Virus record (IMG/VR): IMGVR_UViG_3300008735_001284
Span: 1-22,999 of that record
DNA length: 22,999 bases
Direction: 5' to 3' (one strand)
From: a virus
Shown here: positions 14,308-19,734 of the stretch, piece after piece
Position numbering within the stretch: the stretch's first letter is position 1
How the letters are laid out: each line of letters begins with the position of its first letter
Notes under the pieces: model-generated
What the model saw: the letters and a program-made list of their open reading frames with translations, nothing else
Told to the model about the DNA's origin: nothing
The model's database searches: none
Translations under genes and position numbers: made by a program

Positions 14308-14653
14308 CAGGCCAATCTCTGAATAATGCGTGTTGTATATTGTCTGCAACATGCTGATTAAAGGCATGATGCTTTGTTTTAAGTTGACTTTCTATTTCGT
14401 CTAATGCATGATGTTCTACTTTAGCGACTCTCTGAAAAGCATTTTCTAATTGAGACATGTCTTTTGTTTCAATCATAATATGCCATTCAGGCAAATCTTG
14501 TATACTACGAAAGCCTAATTTACACCGAGTAATACGATAAGACTCGATTTTGTGTTCTTCTTTGAGTGATTTTAAAAATTCTCGAAGGTTATGTGCCCAT
14601 TCTTTATCGGTAATATCACCTTCGATATCACACCAAACATGATAGATATCCAT
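14300..14653 (-). CDS. DUF6614-like protein
   Basis: This 117-residue protein starts MDIYHVWCDIEGDITDKEWA and has ESYRITRCKLGFRSIQDLPE, then WHIMIETKDMSQLENAF and NIQHALFRDWPDE. The order 'MDIYH.W...', 'GFRITRRKLGF', 'EFHVMIE', 'ALYRDFP' matches my recollection of DUF6614, small dimeric alpha-beta proteins found in alphaproteobacteria and phages, with no known function. The start lies 5 bases after a CTAAATA late motif and has no Shine-Dalgarno, so the mRNA may be leaderless. It heads the run leading into the 91-residue gene and sbmA. Confidence 0.7.
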   Translation of the reverse strand: MDIYHVWCDIEGDITDKEWAHNLREFLKSLKEEHKIESYRITRCKLGFRSIQDLPEWHIMIETKDMSQLENAFQRVAKVEHHALDEIESQLKTKHHAFNQHVADNIQHALFRDWPDE

Positions 14654-14658
14654 ATAGA

Positions 14659-14665
14659 TATTTAG
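14659..14665 (-). promoter_or_regulatory. T4-type late promoter motif CTAAATA
   Basis: CTAAATA (14665-14659, minus), then TCTAT, then the ATG at 14653. The predicted late start site is the A of the start codon. It could drive the DUF6614-like gene, the 91-residue gene and sbmA. Confidence 0.55.
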
Positions 14666-14679
14666 TGTAGGATTTAGTC

Positions 14680-15111
14680 TTATGGTTGGTTTTGTGGTAT
14701 GGGACCGAGATTAAAACTTTCGCAGTGGCCGACCGCTTCACAGTCTATTATGCTAATATCTGCTTTTAATTTAGCACGTTCTAGCATTTCATACCAATGT
14801 TCTTCACTTTGATAACCTGCCCAACGTACTAGTTCGCGTTTATTAACTTCATCCCATATAATAAACGTAGGAACAGCATATAATCTCTTTATATTGCCTT
14901 CCCAATAATGCTCTAAATATTCTTGATTTGCAATAATACCATTAGTGATGTCTATTTTTATCATTGGTAAATCAATATCATCATAAAACTCTGGAATTTC
15001 GTCTATCCAACGAGCACAAACAGGGCACCAGTTAGCAGTAACTACTAACAATTCCAATGCTTGTGCGGGCATAGCCACTAATAATAGCAATACAAATAGG
15101 AACTTTTTCAT
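14680..15111 (-). CDS. Secreted thioredoxin-fold protein
   Basis: This 143-residue protein has a signal peptide (MKKFLFVLLLLVAMPAQA) directly followed by LELLVVTANWCPVCARWIDE, the WCxxC redox motif of thioredoxins (CPVC). Then come IDLPMIKIDI and LYAVPTFIIWD, where the Val-Pro is the conserved cis-proline. GYQSEEHWYEML completes the fold. The C-terminus has an extra Cys pair (IDCEAVGHC). It probably acts in the periplasm on disulfides, for example during virion or envelope protein folding. The ATG at 15111 is chosen because it gives a standard signal peptide; an in-frame ATG 21 bases upstream would overlap the previous gene. Confidence 0.75.
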   Translation of the reverse strand: MKKFLFVLLLLVAMPAQALELLVVTANWCPVCARWIDEIPEFYDDIDLPMIKIDITNGIIANQEYLEHYWEGNIKRLYAVPTFIIWDEVNKRELVRWAGYQSEEHWYEMLERAKLKADISIIDCEAVGHCESFNLGPIPQNQP

Positions 15112-15112
15112 A

Positions 15113-15484
15113 TCAATTTGATTTAACTTCAATTGCGTTCATTTGTTCACGCAGATTAACTTCTTCACTTACTTGTTTATAAATTTTAATATTTTCTTGA
15201 ATTTCTTTTAATTCGTTCTCTAGATGATTTAATCTCATATTCTGTTCAGCATCATCAGGTAATGAACCCAATTCACCACGAGGCCATTTAACACGAAATT
15301 CATTATTTGCTTTAACATGGACATCTTGAATTGCTAGATTATGCTCTAAAAACGTAATACGTCCTGTTACATTAAAATAACCAGTAATAGCAAGACCTAC
15401 AAAGACGAACAATGCTATCAAATTACGAACTGGGATAGTTATCATTGATGAATCACTAACTGTCATACTTGTTTGTTTACTCAT
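15113..15484 (-). CDS. Single-pass membrane protein with coiled coil
   Basis: This 123-residue protein has one membrane helix (about residues 18-37, VRNLIALFVFVGLAITGYFN) after a polar N-terminus. A conserved-looking basic/hydrophobic block follows (NNEFRVKWPRGELGSLPDDA), then a predicted coiled coil (about 80-115, MRLNHLENELKEIQENIKIY). Topology is probably N-in, with the coiled coil in the periplasm. The ATG at 15484 lies exactly 5 bases after a TTAAATA late motif. It sits immediately upstream of the secreted thioredoxin-fold gene. I do not recognise the family; a spanin- or anchor-like role is possible but unsupported. Confidence 0.65.
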   Translation of the reverse strand: MSKQTSMTVSDSSMITIPVRNLIALFVFVGLAITGYFNVTGRITFLEHNLAIQDVHVKANNEFRVKWPRGELGSLPDDAEQNMRLNHLENELKEIQENIKIYKQVSEEVNLREQMNAIEVKSN

Positions 15485-15555
15485 GCCAATATTTAAAGTG
15501 ATGTTTTAATGATTAAAGCACTACTATATTACTGCTGTAAATTATCCACTATTAT
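15482..15555. repeat. Imperfect direct repeat, copy A (split in two blocks)
   Basis: Two blocks match copy B at 16150-16195. 15482-15502 (CATGCCAATATTTAAAGTGA and one further base) matches 18 of 21 bases, and 15531-15555 (ACTGCTGTAAATTATCCACT plus ATTAT) matches 23 of 25. A 28-base stretch separates the blocks here but not in copy B. The two copies flank the 2OG oxygenase gene at 15552-16085; the second block of copy A contains its stop codon. Confidence 0.7.
15490..15496 (-). promoter_or_regulatory. T4-type late promoter motif TTAAATA
   Basis: TTAAATA (15496-15490, minus) is followed by TTGGC and the ATG at 15484, the same 5-base spacing as the other putative leaderless late genes. It lies inside repeat copy A, and a near-identical element occurs in copy B. 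Confidence 0.55.
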
Positions 15556-16085
15556 TTCATATTAGCTTGTTCATTTTCTAAAACTATTGGATTACCATCT
15601 TTATCGGTTTTAGCGTACATAATATAAAGACTTAATCTTTTATAATTACATTTGGGAACCGAATGAACAATTCTTGGTTCAAGATAATTATGATTAATAT
15701 AACCCCTATTTAAACCATATTTTATTATTTTGTCTGAACCATCCATTTTAAATATAGTTCCAAAATTATCATTATCATTTAAATAAATTTGTATTGCAAG
15801 ATGAACTTTATAATTATCAACATGATTACTCATAGAGAATCCTGGTTCATCCTTCCACAAAAAGGCATTATTAATAATAACAGGGTGATCAACTGCGGTT
15901 TTTATAACAGAATCACAAAATTTCTCAATATCTTGTTTAACATCTAAATCCCAAAGATCTAATTTTTTACGAATACCACTCGCAACAGAATAATTTATAT
16001 CCACAAATTCATTATTGTTTGCAATCGATAAGATTTTATCAAGAATTTCTTGAGGAAAGAAATCTTTTACTTCAGTAACACGCAT
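15552..16085 (-). CDS. 2OG-Fe(II) oxygenase
   Basis: This 177-residue protein has the double-stranded beta-helix core: AFLWKDEPGFSMSNHVDNYK with HxD (His88, Asp90), VHLAIQIYLNDNDNFGTIF, distal His141 in EPRIVHSVPKC, and Arg150 in YKRLSLYIMYAK, nine residues later, as the 2-oxoglutarate anchor. All four key residues are present, so activity is likely. Similar small oxygenases are abundant in marine T4-type phages with unknown targets (proteins, sugars or DNA bases). It has a sigma-70-type promoter and a strong GGAGGA Shine-Dalgarno, and is flanked by imperfect direct repeats, as expected for an inserted cargo gene. Confidence 0.8.
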   Translation of the reverse strand: MRVTEVKDFFPQEILDKILSIANNNEFVDINYSVASGIRKKLDLWDLDVKQDIEKFCDSVIKTAVDHPVIINNAFLWKDEPGFSMSNHVDNYKVHLAIQIYLNDNDNFGTIFKMDGSDKIIKYGLNRGYINHNYLEPRIVHSVPKCNYKRLSLYIMYAKTDKDGNPIVLENEQANMK

Positions 16086-16128
16086 AAATCGTCCTCCATT
16101 ATTAATAAAATGGTAGTCGATTATGATT

Positions 16129-16157
16129 AATATATAGCTATGTTACCGCCATGTCAA
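16129..16157 (-). promoter_or_regulatory. Sigma-70-type promoter for the 2OG oxygenase gene
   Basis: On the minus strand, TTGACA (16157-16152), a 17-base spacer and TATATT (16134-16129) match the consensus closely. The predicted start near 16122 gives a leader of about 37 bases with GGAGGA before the ATG at 16085. The TTGACA sits inside repeat copy B. Confidence 0.65.
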
Positions 16158-16195
16158 TATTTAACGTAATACTGCTATAAGTTATCCACTATTAT
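16150..16195. repeat. Imperfect direct repeat, copy B (continuous)
   Basis: This is the undivided version of the repeat at 15482-15555: CATGTCAATATTTAACGTAA then TACTGCTATAAG and TTATCCACTATTAT. On the minus strand it keeps TTAAATA plus 5 bases plus ATG, but the ATG is followed after three codons by a stop (Met-Ala-Val-Thr). So a late promoter and start site appear to have been copied here without a gene. Confidence 0.7.
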
Positions 16196-16200
16196 AAATA
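16193..16200 (+). promoter_or_regulatory. T4-type late promoter motif TATAAATA (plus strand)
   Basis: This exact T4 late consensus lies 12 bases before the TTG start at 16213, so the transcript would begin near 16206 with a leader of about 7 bases. No other plus-strand promoter is visible for this single gene. Confidence 0.55.
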
Positions 16201-16212
16201 GAACTTTACAGG

Positions 16213-16794
16213 TTGCTACCTAAATTGAATAACTTTTTCATTGACCCTGATATTTGCTTTGACGTGAGCAAATTACAGGATGCATTGCGCGAAGTTGATT
16301 CGCGAGTCGCAAGACAATCTCCTTTAGGCAAAAGAGACATCAATGCTATTTGTCTAACACAAATTCCCGGTGATCCAAACTCTATCACAGGTGGTAATGT
16401 AAGAGGATTATTTTGGACACGCCCAACAAGCAGTGGTGAAGAGGTCCAACGAGAAAATCCAATAGACGAATCCCAATATACTGAGTTTGTTAAACTATTT
16501 GAAGATACTTACTTCAAAGAAGTATACGATACACTTATTCCCAATTATAAATTAGGCAGAGTAAGATTGCTTTGGAAAATGCCACGCACAACATTGAGTT
16601 GGCACAGGGATCCTGAACGCAGATTACACATACCTATCGTAACCAACCCAGGCGCACTAATGATTATTGATGATGAAGTAAAACATATGCCCGCAGATGG
16701 CAAAGTATGGATTACTGATAATACAAAATATCATAATGCGTTTAACGGAGGCGAGGAAGATCGCGTCCATTTAGTTGCTACAGTTATAGAATAA
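16213..16794 (+). CDS. Aspartyl/asparaginyl beta-hydroxylase-family 2OG oxygenase
   Basis: This 193-residue protein carries the family signature WKMPRTTLSWHRDPERRLHI then PIVTN. His131 and Asp133 form the HxD pair, R/HIPIVTN is the typical strand, MPADGKVWITDNTKYHNAFN supplies distal His174, and Arg184 in EEDRVHLVATVI is the 2OG anchor. It lacks any membrane segment, like bacterial and phage members. It probably hydroxylates Asp/Asn or a related group on a protein or small molecule. No ATG is available: the frame opens after a stop at 16195-16197 and the best start is TTG at 16213 (a second TTG lies at 16225). It is a lone plus-strand gene with its own late motif, convergent with the tmRNA. 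Confidence 0.8.
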   Translation: MLPKLNNFFIDPDICFDVSKLQDALREVDSRVARQSPLGKRDINAICLTQIPGDPNSITGGNVRGLFWTRPTSSGEEVQRENPIDESQYTEFVKLFEDTYFKEVYDTLIPNYKLGRVRLLWKMPRTTLSWHRDPERRLHIPIVTNPGALMIIDDEVKHMPADGKVWITDNTKYHNAFNGGEEDRVHLVATVIE

Positions 16795-16819
16795 GGAAAG
16801 GCCCTAAACGGGCCCTTCC
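16786..16819 (-). terminator. Probable terminator of the tmRNA transcript
   Basis: GGAAGGGCCC, loop GTTTA, GGGCCTTTCC forms a 10-base stem when read on the minus strand, with one G-U pair. On the plus strand that position would be an A-C mismatch, so the hairpin suits the minus (tmRNA) transcript. It is followed by TTATTCTAT, a moderate T-tract that overlaps the 3' end of the convergent plus-strand gene. Confidence 0.6.
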
Positions 16820-16825
16820 AAAAAA

Positions 16826-17002
16826 GCAGATTGGGTAACAAGGTATGCTCTATACCCCGGAATACTGCCGTGATTAAGCGGCTAATGCGTATTCGTAATA
16901 ATCGTCGTTTGCAATTATTTTAGTTTGCTGTTTTTTAACATGGAACTGCTCCCATGTGTCGTCCGTATATCGTCCTCACCCTGTCGAAGCCATGTCACCC
17001 CC
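16826..17002 (-). ncRNA. ssrA: tmRNA coding piece (permuted, two-piece ssrA)
   Basis: The minus strand begins GGGGGTGACATGGCTTCGAC at 17002, the standard tmRNA 5' end. Its first seven bases pair with CACCTCC of the acceptor piece at 17195, including a G3-U70 wobble, the alanyl-tRNA synthetase identity element. AGGGTG just after pairs with CATTCT of the acceptor piece (helix P2). A pseudoknot-like hairpin, ACATGG/CCATGT, precedes the tag frame at 16912-16874. After the tag, GGTAT/ATACC forms a further hairpin. The tmRNA rescues stalled ribosomes with SmpB. The gene order (acceptor piece first, coding piece second) is the circularly permuted form. The 3' end near 16826 is estimated from pairing and could be off by some bases. 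Confidence 0.9.
16874..16912 (-). other. tmRNA proteolysis-tag reading frame
   Basis: The frame opens at GCA AAC GAC and reads ANDDYYEYALAA, then TAA. The E. coli tag is ANDENYALAA, so the start (AND) and the degron (ALAA, read by ClpXP/ClpAP) are kept, with an aromatic/acidic middle. This confirms that the RNA is a tmRNA and predicts the tag added to stalled proteins. Confidence 0.92.
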
Positions 17003-17003
17003 G

Positions 17004-17147
17004 TCAAAAAAAGATTAAGTATACTATACCACCAATAATAATTATGTCGGCACAGATACTCCATGCGACATATATTTTAAACATATATTCTATAGCTTTC
17101 CTGAAAGGCCTTGGTAATGTTTTTATCTTGTTCCGGAGGAATCGCAT
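17004..17147 (-). CDS. Small membrane peptide inside the tmRNA intervening segment
   Basis: This 47-residue frame reads MRFLRNKIKTLPRPFRKAIE, then YMFKIYVAWSICAD and IIIIGGIVYLIFF. The basic N-terminal half (positive-inside) is followed by one strongly hydrophobic segment (about residues 26-47). GGAGG stands 8 bases before the ATG. The TGA (17006-17004) ends one base before the tmRNA coding piece begins, so the frame fills the intervening segment. It overlaps the 34-residue frame upstream by 71 bases. It resembles small phage holin-, antiholin- or regulatory-type membrane peptides in shape, but no homologue is recognised. Expression is not proven; the Shine-Dalgarno and its exact fit are the support. 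Confidence 0.5.
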   Translation of the reverse strand: MRFLRNKIKTLPRPFRKAIEYMFKIYVAWSICADIIIIGGIVYLIFF

Positions 17148-17181
17148 CGTCGCTTCCTCCTATCAATGTATTATAGTTCAT
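17077..17181 (-). CDS. Small acidic peptide inside the tmRNA intervening segment
   Basis: This 34-residue frame (MNYNTLIGGSDDAIPPEQDK then NITKAFQESYRIYV) starts 13 bases after the encoded CCA of the acceptor piece. AAAGGAG lies directly after that CCA, 6 bases before the ATG. If tmRNA processing cuts after CCA, the released fragment would begin with a ribosome-binding site. The peptide is soluble, with no recognised family. It overlaps the membrane-peptide frame in a different frame and may serve mainly to couple its translation. Confidence 0.42.
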   Translation of the reverse strand: MNYNTLIGGSDDAIPPEQDKNITKAFQESYRIYV

Positions 17182-17194
17182 TTTAATCTCCTTT

Positions 17195-17261
17195 TGGTGG
17201 AGGTGGTGGGGATCGAACCCACGTCCAGAATGCATATTGTCTACATCATACGACAATAAAG
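17195..17261 (-). ncRNA. ssrA: tmRNA acceptor piece (permuted, two-piece ssrA)
   Basis: On the minus strand the piece ends CACCTCC-A-CCA at 17195, with the CCA encoded. Before it is a perfect T arm (GTGGG, loop TTCGATC, CCCAC), and before that CATTCT, which pairs with AGGGTG of the coding piece. A hairpin (TATTGTC/GACAATA) lies at 17236-17258. The piece starts straight after the bL33 stop codon, so it is most likely made by processing of the operon mRNA. The 5' end is estimated. It lies 192 bases before the coding piece, as expected for a permuted ssrA gene. Confidence 0.88.
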
Positions 17262-17435
17262 TTACTTACTTATTTTCTTTTCTTCATATAAAACATGTTT
17301 GCGTACAACTGGGTCATACTTTTTTAATTTAAGTTTATTGCCACCCATCTTTCTTTTATTAACGGTTGTGGTATAATAATGCCCGGTACCAGCAGTTGAT
17401 ACTAATTTAATAATTGTAATATTTTTACTTGCCAT
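17262..17435 (-). CDS. rpmG: 50S ribosomal protein bL33
   Basis: This 57-residue protein begins [20 protein letters not shown], then [20 protein letters not shown] and [17 protein letters not shown]. It agrees nearly throughout with E. coli L33 (IKLVSSAGTGHFYTTT; LKKFDPVVRQHVIY) and has the family length. It has no cysteines, so it is the zinc-free form. bL33 sits near the 50S E site. The ATG overlaps the upstream stop by one base (TAATG) and the stop abuts the tmRNA acceptor piece. A phage copy could be incorporated into host ribosomes, alongside the phage bS21 at 21910. Confidence 0.93.
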   Translation of the reverse strand: MASKNITIIKLVSTAGTGHYYTTTVNKRKMGGNKLKLKKYDPVVRKHVLYEEKKISK

Positions 17436-17779
17436 TACCATGCATCCTTAAATTGTGGTTTAGCGAAATTATCATTTTCTATAACATGTTCTTTTACTTC
17501 TTCTTTATCACCATAAGATATATTTTGCGGTGGCACATCTACAGAACTTCCTGTAGTATAAAATCTTGATGCTGTTTGTACATCATCAAAACTTTGTGAT
17601 TTTTGTCCCATTGCTTTATCGAAAATGTCTTTATAGTCATTATAAATTTCCATATAGCTAGAAGGACCATATTTTTTCTCGGCCTCATCTGTGACAAACT
17701 TAACATACTCTGATGCTAAAGTCAAATCACCACCTGCTAATTTAAGACATTCTAATCTTATATGTGTTGAATCAATCAT
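17435..17779 (-). CDS. Hypothetical protein, 114 aa
   Basis: This soluble protein has a helical N-terminal half ([20 protein letters not shown], then [20 protein letters not shown]) and a polar, low-complexity C-terminal half ([20 protein letters not shown]). The first half resembles small helical phage proteins that begin with a conserved 'R.ECLKLA' motif, but I cannot name a family. It overlaps the upstream 53-residue gene by 4 bases (ATGA) and the bL33 start by one base, so it is translated within the same operon. Confidence 0.65.
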   Translation of the reverse strand: MIDSTHIRLECLKLAGGDLTLASEYVKFVTDEAEKKYGPSSYMEIYNDYKDIFDKAMGQKSQSFDDVQTASRFYTTGSSVDVPPQNISYGDKEEVKEHVIENDNFAKPQFKDAW

Positions 17780-17937
17780 TCTTCGCCTTTAAATAGTGTC
17801 CATGCACCATAAATTATTGCGCCCCAGGCCGCCCACTTAACCAGTGGTGAAAATAAGAGGCATACTACACCAACAGCGACTAATACGCCGCCATCCCATG
17901 ATGATCTTTCTGCCCATCGTGCTTTTAAATAGTCCAT
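17776..17937 (-). CDS. Small membrane protein, 53 aa
   Basis: The protein reads MDYLKARWAERSSWDGGVLV, then AVGVVCLLFSPLVKWAAWGA and [13 protein letters not shown]. It has two short hydrophobic segments (about residues 17-29 and 34-47) and a WDGG motif at the first. AGGAG precedes the ATG, and a TATAAATA late motif lies 22 bases upstream. It overlaps the next gene by 4 bases. Small two-segment membrane proteins of this pattern occur in T4-type marine phages without assigned function. A membrane-located role is inferred only. Confidence 0.7.
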   Translation of the reverse strand: MDYLKARWAERSSWDGGVLVAVGVVCLLFSPLVKWAAWGAIIYGAWTLFKGEE

Positions 17938-17959
17938 ATTGTTATTCTCCTATGGTTTA

Positions 17960-17967
17960 TATTTATA
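17960..17967 (-). promoter_or_regulatory. T4-type late promoter motif TATAAATA
   Basis: The exact consensus TATAAATA (17967-17960, minus) is followed after 22 bases by the ATG at 17937, with AGGAG in between. It would drive the 53-residue gene, the 114-residue gene, bL33 and the tmRNA as a late unit, separate from the longer message starting upstream of 20185. Confidence 0.6.
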
Positions 17968-17972
17968 AAATA

Positions 17973-18275
17973 TTAATTATCTGCTTCTATTTTTACTTGT
18001 AACGGGTAATTATTGTTACGAGATAGTACAGTGGTTTCAATACCTTTTTGTTCTGCTATTTCATACGGCAATACTGCTACTATAGCAAACCCTTCTTGAT
18101 GTATTTTATGTGTCAAATCTTGTGCGGCATCAATGGCATGCATAAAAATAGACATTAAACAATTTACAACAAAATCCATTGGTGTAACATCATCATTAAT
18201 AAAAACTACCTTATACAAAGGTGGTTCTTTTAACTTTAAATTTTCTTCTATTTTAGTTGCAGTATCTGACATCAT
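17973..18275 (-). CDS. clpS: ClpS, adaptor of the ClpAP protease
   Basis: This 100-residue protein has the ClpS core: YKVVFINDDVTPMDFVVNCL (residues 21-40) matches E. coli [20 protein letters not shown]. Asn27, Asp28, Thr31 and Met33 form the N-degron pocket, and His59 in THKIHQEGFA closes it. ClpS delivers N-degron proteins to ClpA and at the same time reduces ClpAP breakdown of SsrA-tagged proteins. The N-terminal tail of about 19 residues, needed for action on ClpA, is present. The start overlaps the upstream stop (ATGATG; either ATG possible). Finding ClpS in the same operon as a tmRNA fits a combined effect on host proteolysis. Confidence 0.9.
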   Translation of the reverse strand: MMSDTATKIEENLKLKEPPLYKVVFINDDVTPMDFVVNCLMSIFMHAIDAAQDLTHKIHQEGFAIVAVLPYEIAEQKGIETTVLSRNNNYPLQVKIEADN

Positions 18276-18910
18276 TGTTGCTCATAATTCTTTTTTGGCC
18301 CTTCCATTAAGTCACGTAAATTATATACTATAAATTTTCCTGGATTACGTTGCCCTGCTCGTCCTTTATGTTTAGCGGCTCTCTTCCATTCTAAGACCAT
18401 TGGATTACCTTGTTCTCGTGCTTCTTTTGCTTGCTTTAACTTTTTCTGCAATTTTTTAGTATACGGTAATTTATATAATCGAGTATCTGTTTTACCTAAA
18501 TGTTTAACCCATAATTCAATAACTTTACCTTGTCTTTGGCCGTCCATTACAATTACTTTTCCAACAGGAATCGTAGGATAAGCATACCCTAGAACGTCAT
18601 TTAACTTATCCATTGTACTATATAATAAGAAAAAAAGCAAGGGAATTGTTAAGAATTTGATGTAAAGTTTCGCAGGAGTACGTATTAATATATAACTAAC
18701 AAGAATAATTAACAACACCGCAGTAATAAACTCAATATTAAACGCATATAGTATATCATACCAAGCATTCCATTCAAGTTTCTCATCACCTGCTATTGTG
18801 GAAAAATCTATTGCTTTTTCTTGTGCTGTTGCCATAATATTTGCCTCTGCATTGTTTTGATGATGACTTGCGTCTGTAATGTTTTGAGTTTCTTGTTGTT
18901 CATCAATCAT
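18272..18910 (-). CDS. Membrane protein of the proton-channel operon, 212 aa
   Basis: The protein starts MIDEQQETQNITDASHHQNN, a polar N-terminus of about 55 residues. Two adjacent membrane helices follow (about 58-102: AFNIEFITAVLLIILVSYIL and LYIKFLTIPLLFFLLYSTMD). The C-terminal half is very basic (KKLQKKLKQAKEAREQGNPM, AAKHKGRAGQRNPGKFIVYN) and may be cytoplasmic, perhaps nucleic-acid or ribosome binding; a short VGKVIVMDGQRQGKVIELWV resembles a KOW/SH3-type strand pair. The ATG at 18910 overlaps the upstream stop by one base; an ATG at 18922 is also possible. It follows the MotA/ExbB-like and ExbD-like genes in overlap and is probably part of the same complex. No family is recognised. 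Confidence 0.65.
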   Translation of the reverse strand: MIDEQQETQNITDASHHQNNAEANIMATAQEKAIDFSTIAGDEKLEWNAWYDILYAFNIEFITAVLLIILVSYILIRTPAKLYIKFLTIPLLFFLLYSTMDKLNDVLGYAYPTIPVGKVIVMDGQRQGKVIELWVKHLGKTDTRLYKLPYTKKLQKKLKQAKEAREQGNPMVLEWKRAAKHKGRAGQRNPGKFIVYNLRDLMEGPKKNYEQQ

Positions 18911-19734
18911 CAATATCCCCATAAGTGTAAAAATTCTTCTTTAATACCAGCAAAATTGCCAGCAGGATCAGGGGGCACTGGTGACTCAGGTGTTTGGTCT
19001 CCATGTGTACGTTCAATTAAATTTCCGTCAGGGCCTTCATGATATGTTGATTGCCACCTTTGGTCATATACAAATGGTGTCATATATGTATTAACATCTG
19101 TTATATGATAAATCTTTTCTTCAGTTAGTTCTCCACCTTTTCGTTTAGTATATGTTTCTTCTACTACAGTAAAATTAAACGCTGTTTTTTCTTGCCCTGG
19201 TTTAACCAAATCAAATTTAATTAAACCTTTAGATTTATATGGATTAATTCTAATTAATTCCACTGTGACAGGTGCAGTTATTTCTTCTTGTGGTACATCT
19301 GCAGTAGAGCCTTGCCTATACGCATAATAATGAATATTAACAGTCCATTCGCCTGGAAGGAAACCACGTATTGTAACAATCTCTTGATTCATATCACTTG
19401 TTACATAACGACCATCTGCTAATTGAACAGTGTCATTACTAGTACCTAGATCATCTCGATCCAAATGCATCAGTCCTCTATCCCTGCCTCTAAAACTAAC
19501 AATTTGTCCTAATGGATCTCTAACCCACATGTCAATATCTTTAGACGATCCTTCAGGCCAAGTTAATATGAGCAATATCTCTGCCTTTGGATCTATTTTT
19601 TTATCTGTGGGGACAGGAGGTGCTATAAGCAAGAATGCTATAACAAAAAGGAACACAAAACCGATTAAAGTATTAAACAATAAATCAGTAAATCCTAATC
19701 CTGATAAATATCTGTTACGCTTTCCTGTGGTCAT
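18910..19734 (-). CDS. ExbD/MotB-like membrane protein with periplasmic beta domain
   Basis: This 274-residue protein has one N-terminal membrane helix, GFTDLLFNTLIGFVFLFVIA (about residues 14-33), preceded by a basic cytoplasmic tail. Asp17 sits at the start of the helix exactly as the proton-carrying Asp of MotB/ExbD/TolR. The large periplasmic part has SKDIDMWVRDPLGQIVSFRG and LDRDDLGTSND, then FLPGEWTVNIHYYAYRQG, which resembles the DUF2135/YfaP-type beta-sandwich ('DIDlhV.dP.G', 'pG.Y.v.v.yy'). No OmpA-like peptidoglycan domain is seen. It overlaps the end of the ExbB-like gene by 20 bases. With that gene it should form an ion-driven motor-type complex. Partner and task unknown. Confidence 0.7.
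   Translation of the reverse strand: MTTGKRNRYLSGLGFTDLLFNTLIGFVFLFVIAFLLIAPPVPTDKKIDPKAEILLILTWPEGSSKDIDMWVRDPLGQIVSFRGRDRGLMHLDRDDLGTSNDTVQLADGRYVTSDMNQEIVTIRGFLPGEWTVNIHYYAYRQGSTADVPQEEITAPVTVELIRINPYKSKGLIKFDLVKPGQEKTAFNFTVVEETYTKRKGGELTEEKIYHITDVNTYMTPFVYDQRWQSTYHEGPDGNLIERTHGDQTPESPVPPDPAGNFAGIKEEFLHLWGY

Noticed and set aside
16795-16819. Hairpin read as a terminator for the plus-strand hydroxylase gene
   Set aside because: On the plus strand the stem has an A-C mismatch and is followed by AAAAAA, not T residues; it fits the minus strand better.
16954-17259. A 101-codon plus-strand reading frame across the tmRNA locus
   Set aside because: It runs antisense through the intervening segment and into both tmRNA pieces, has no ribosome-binding site, and its C-terminus is the reverse complement of the T arm.
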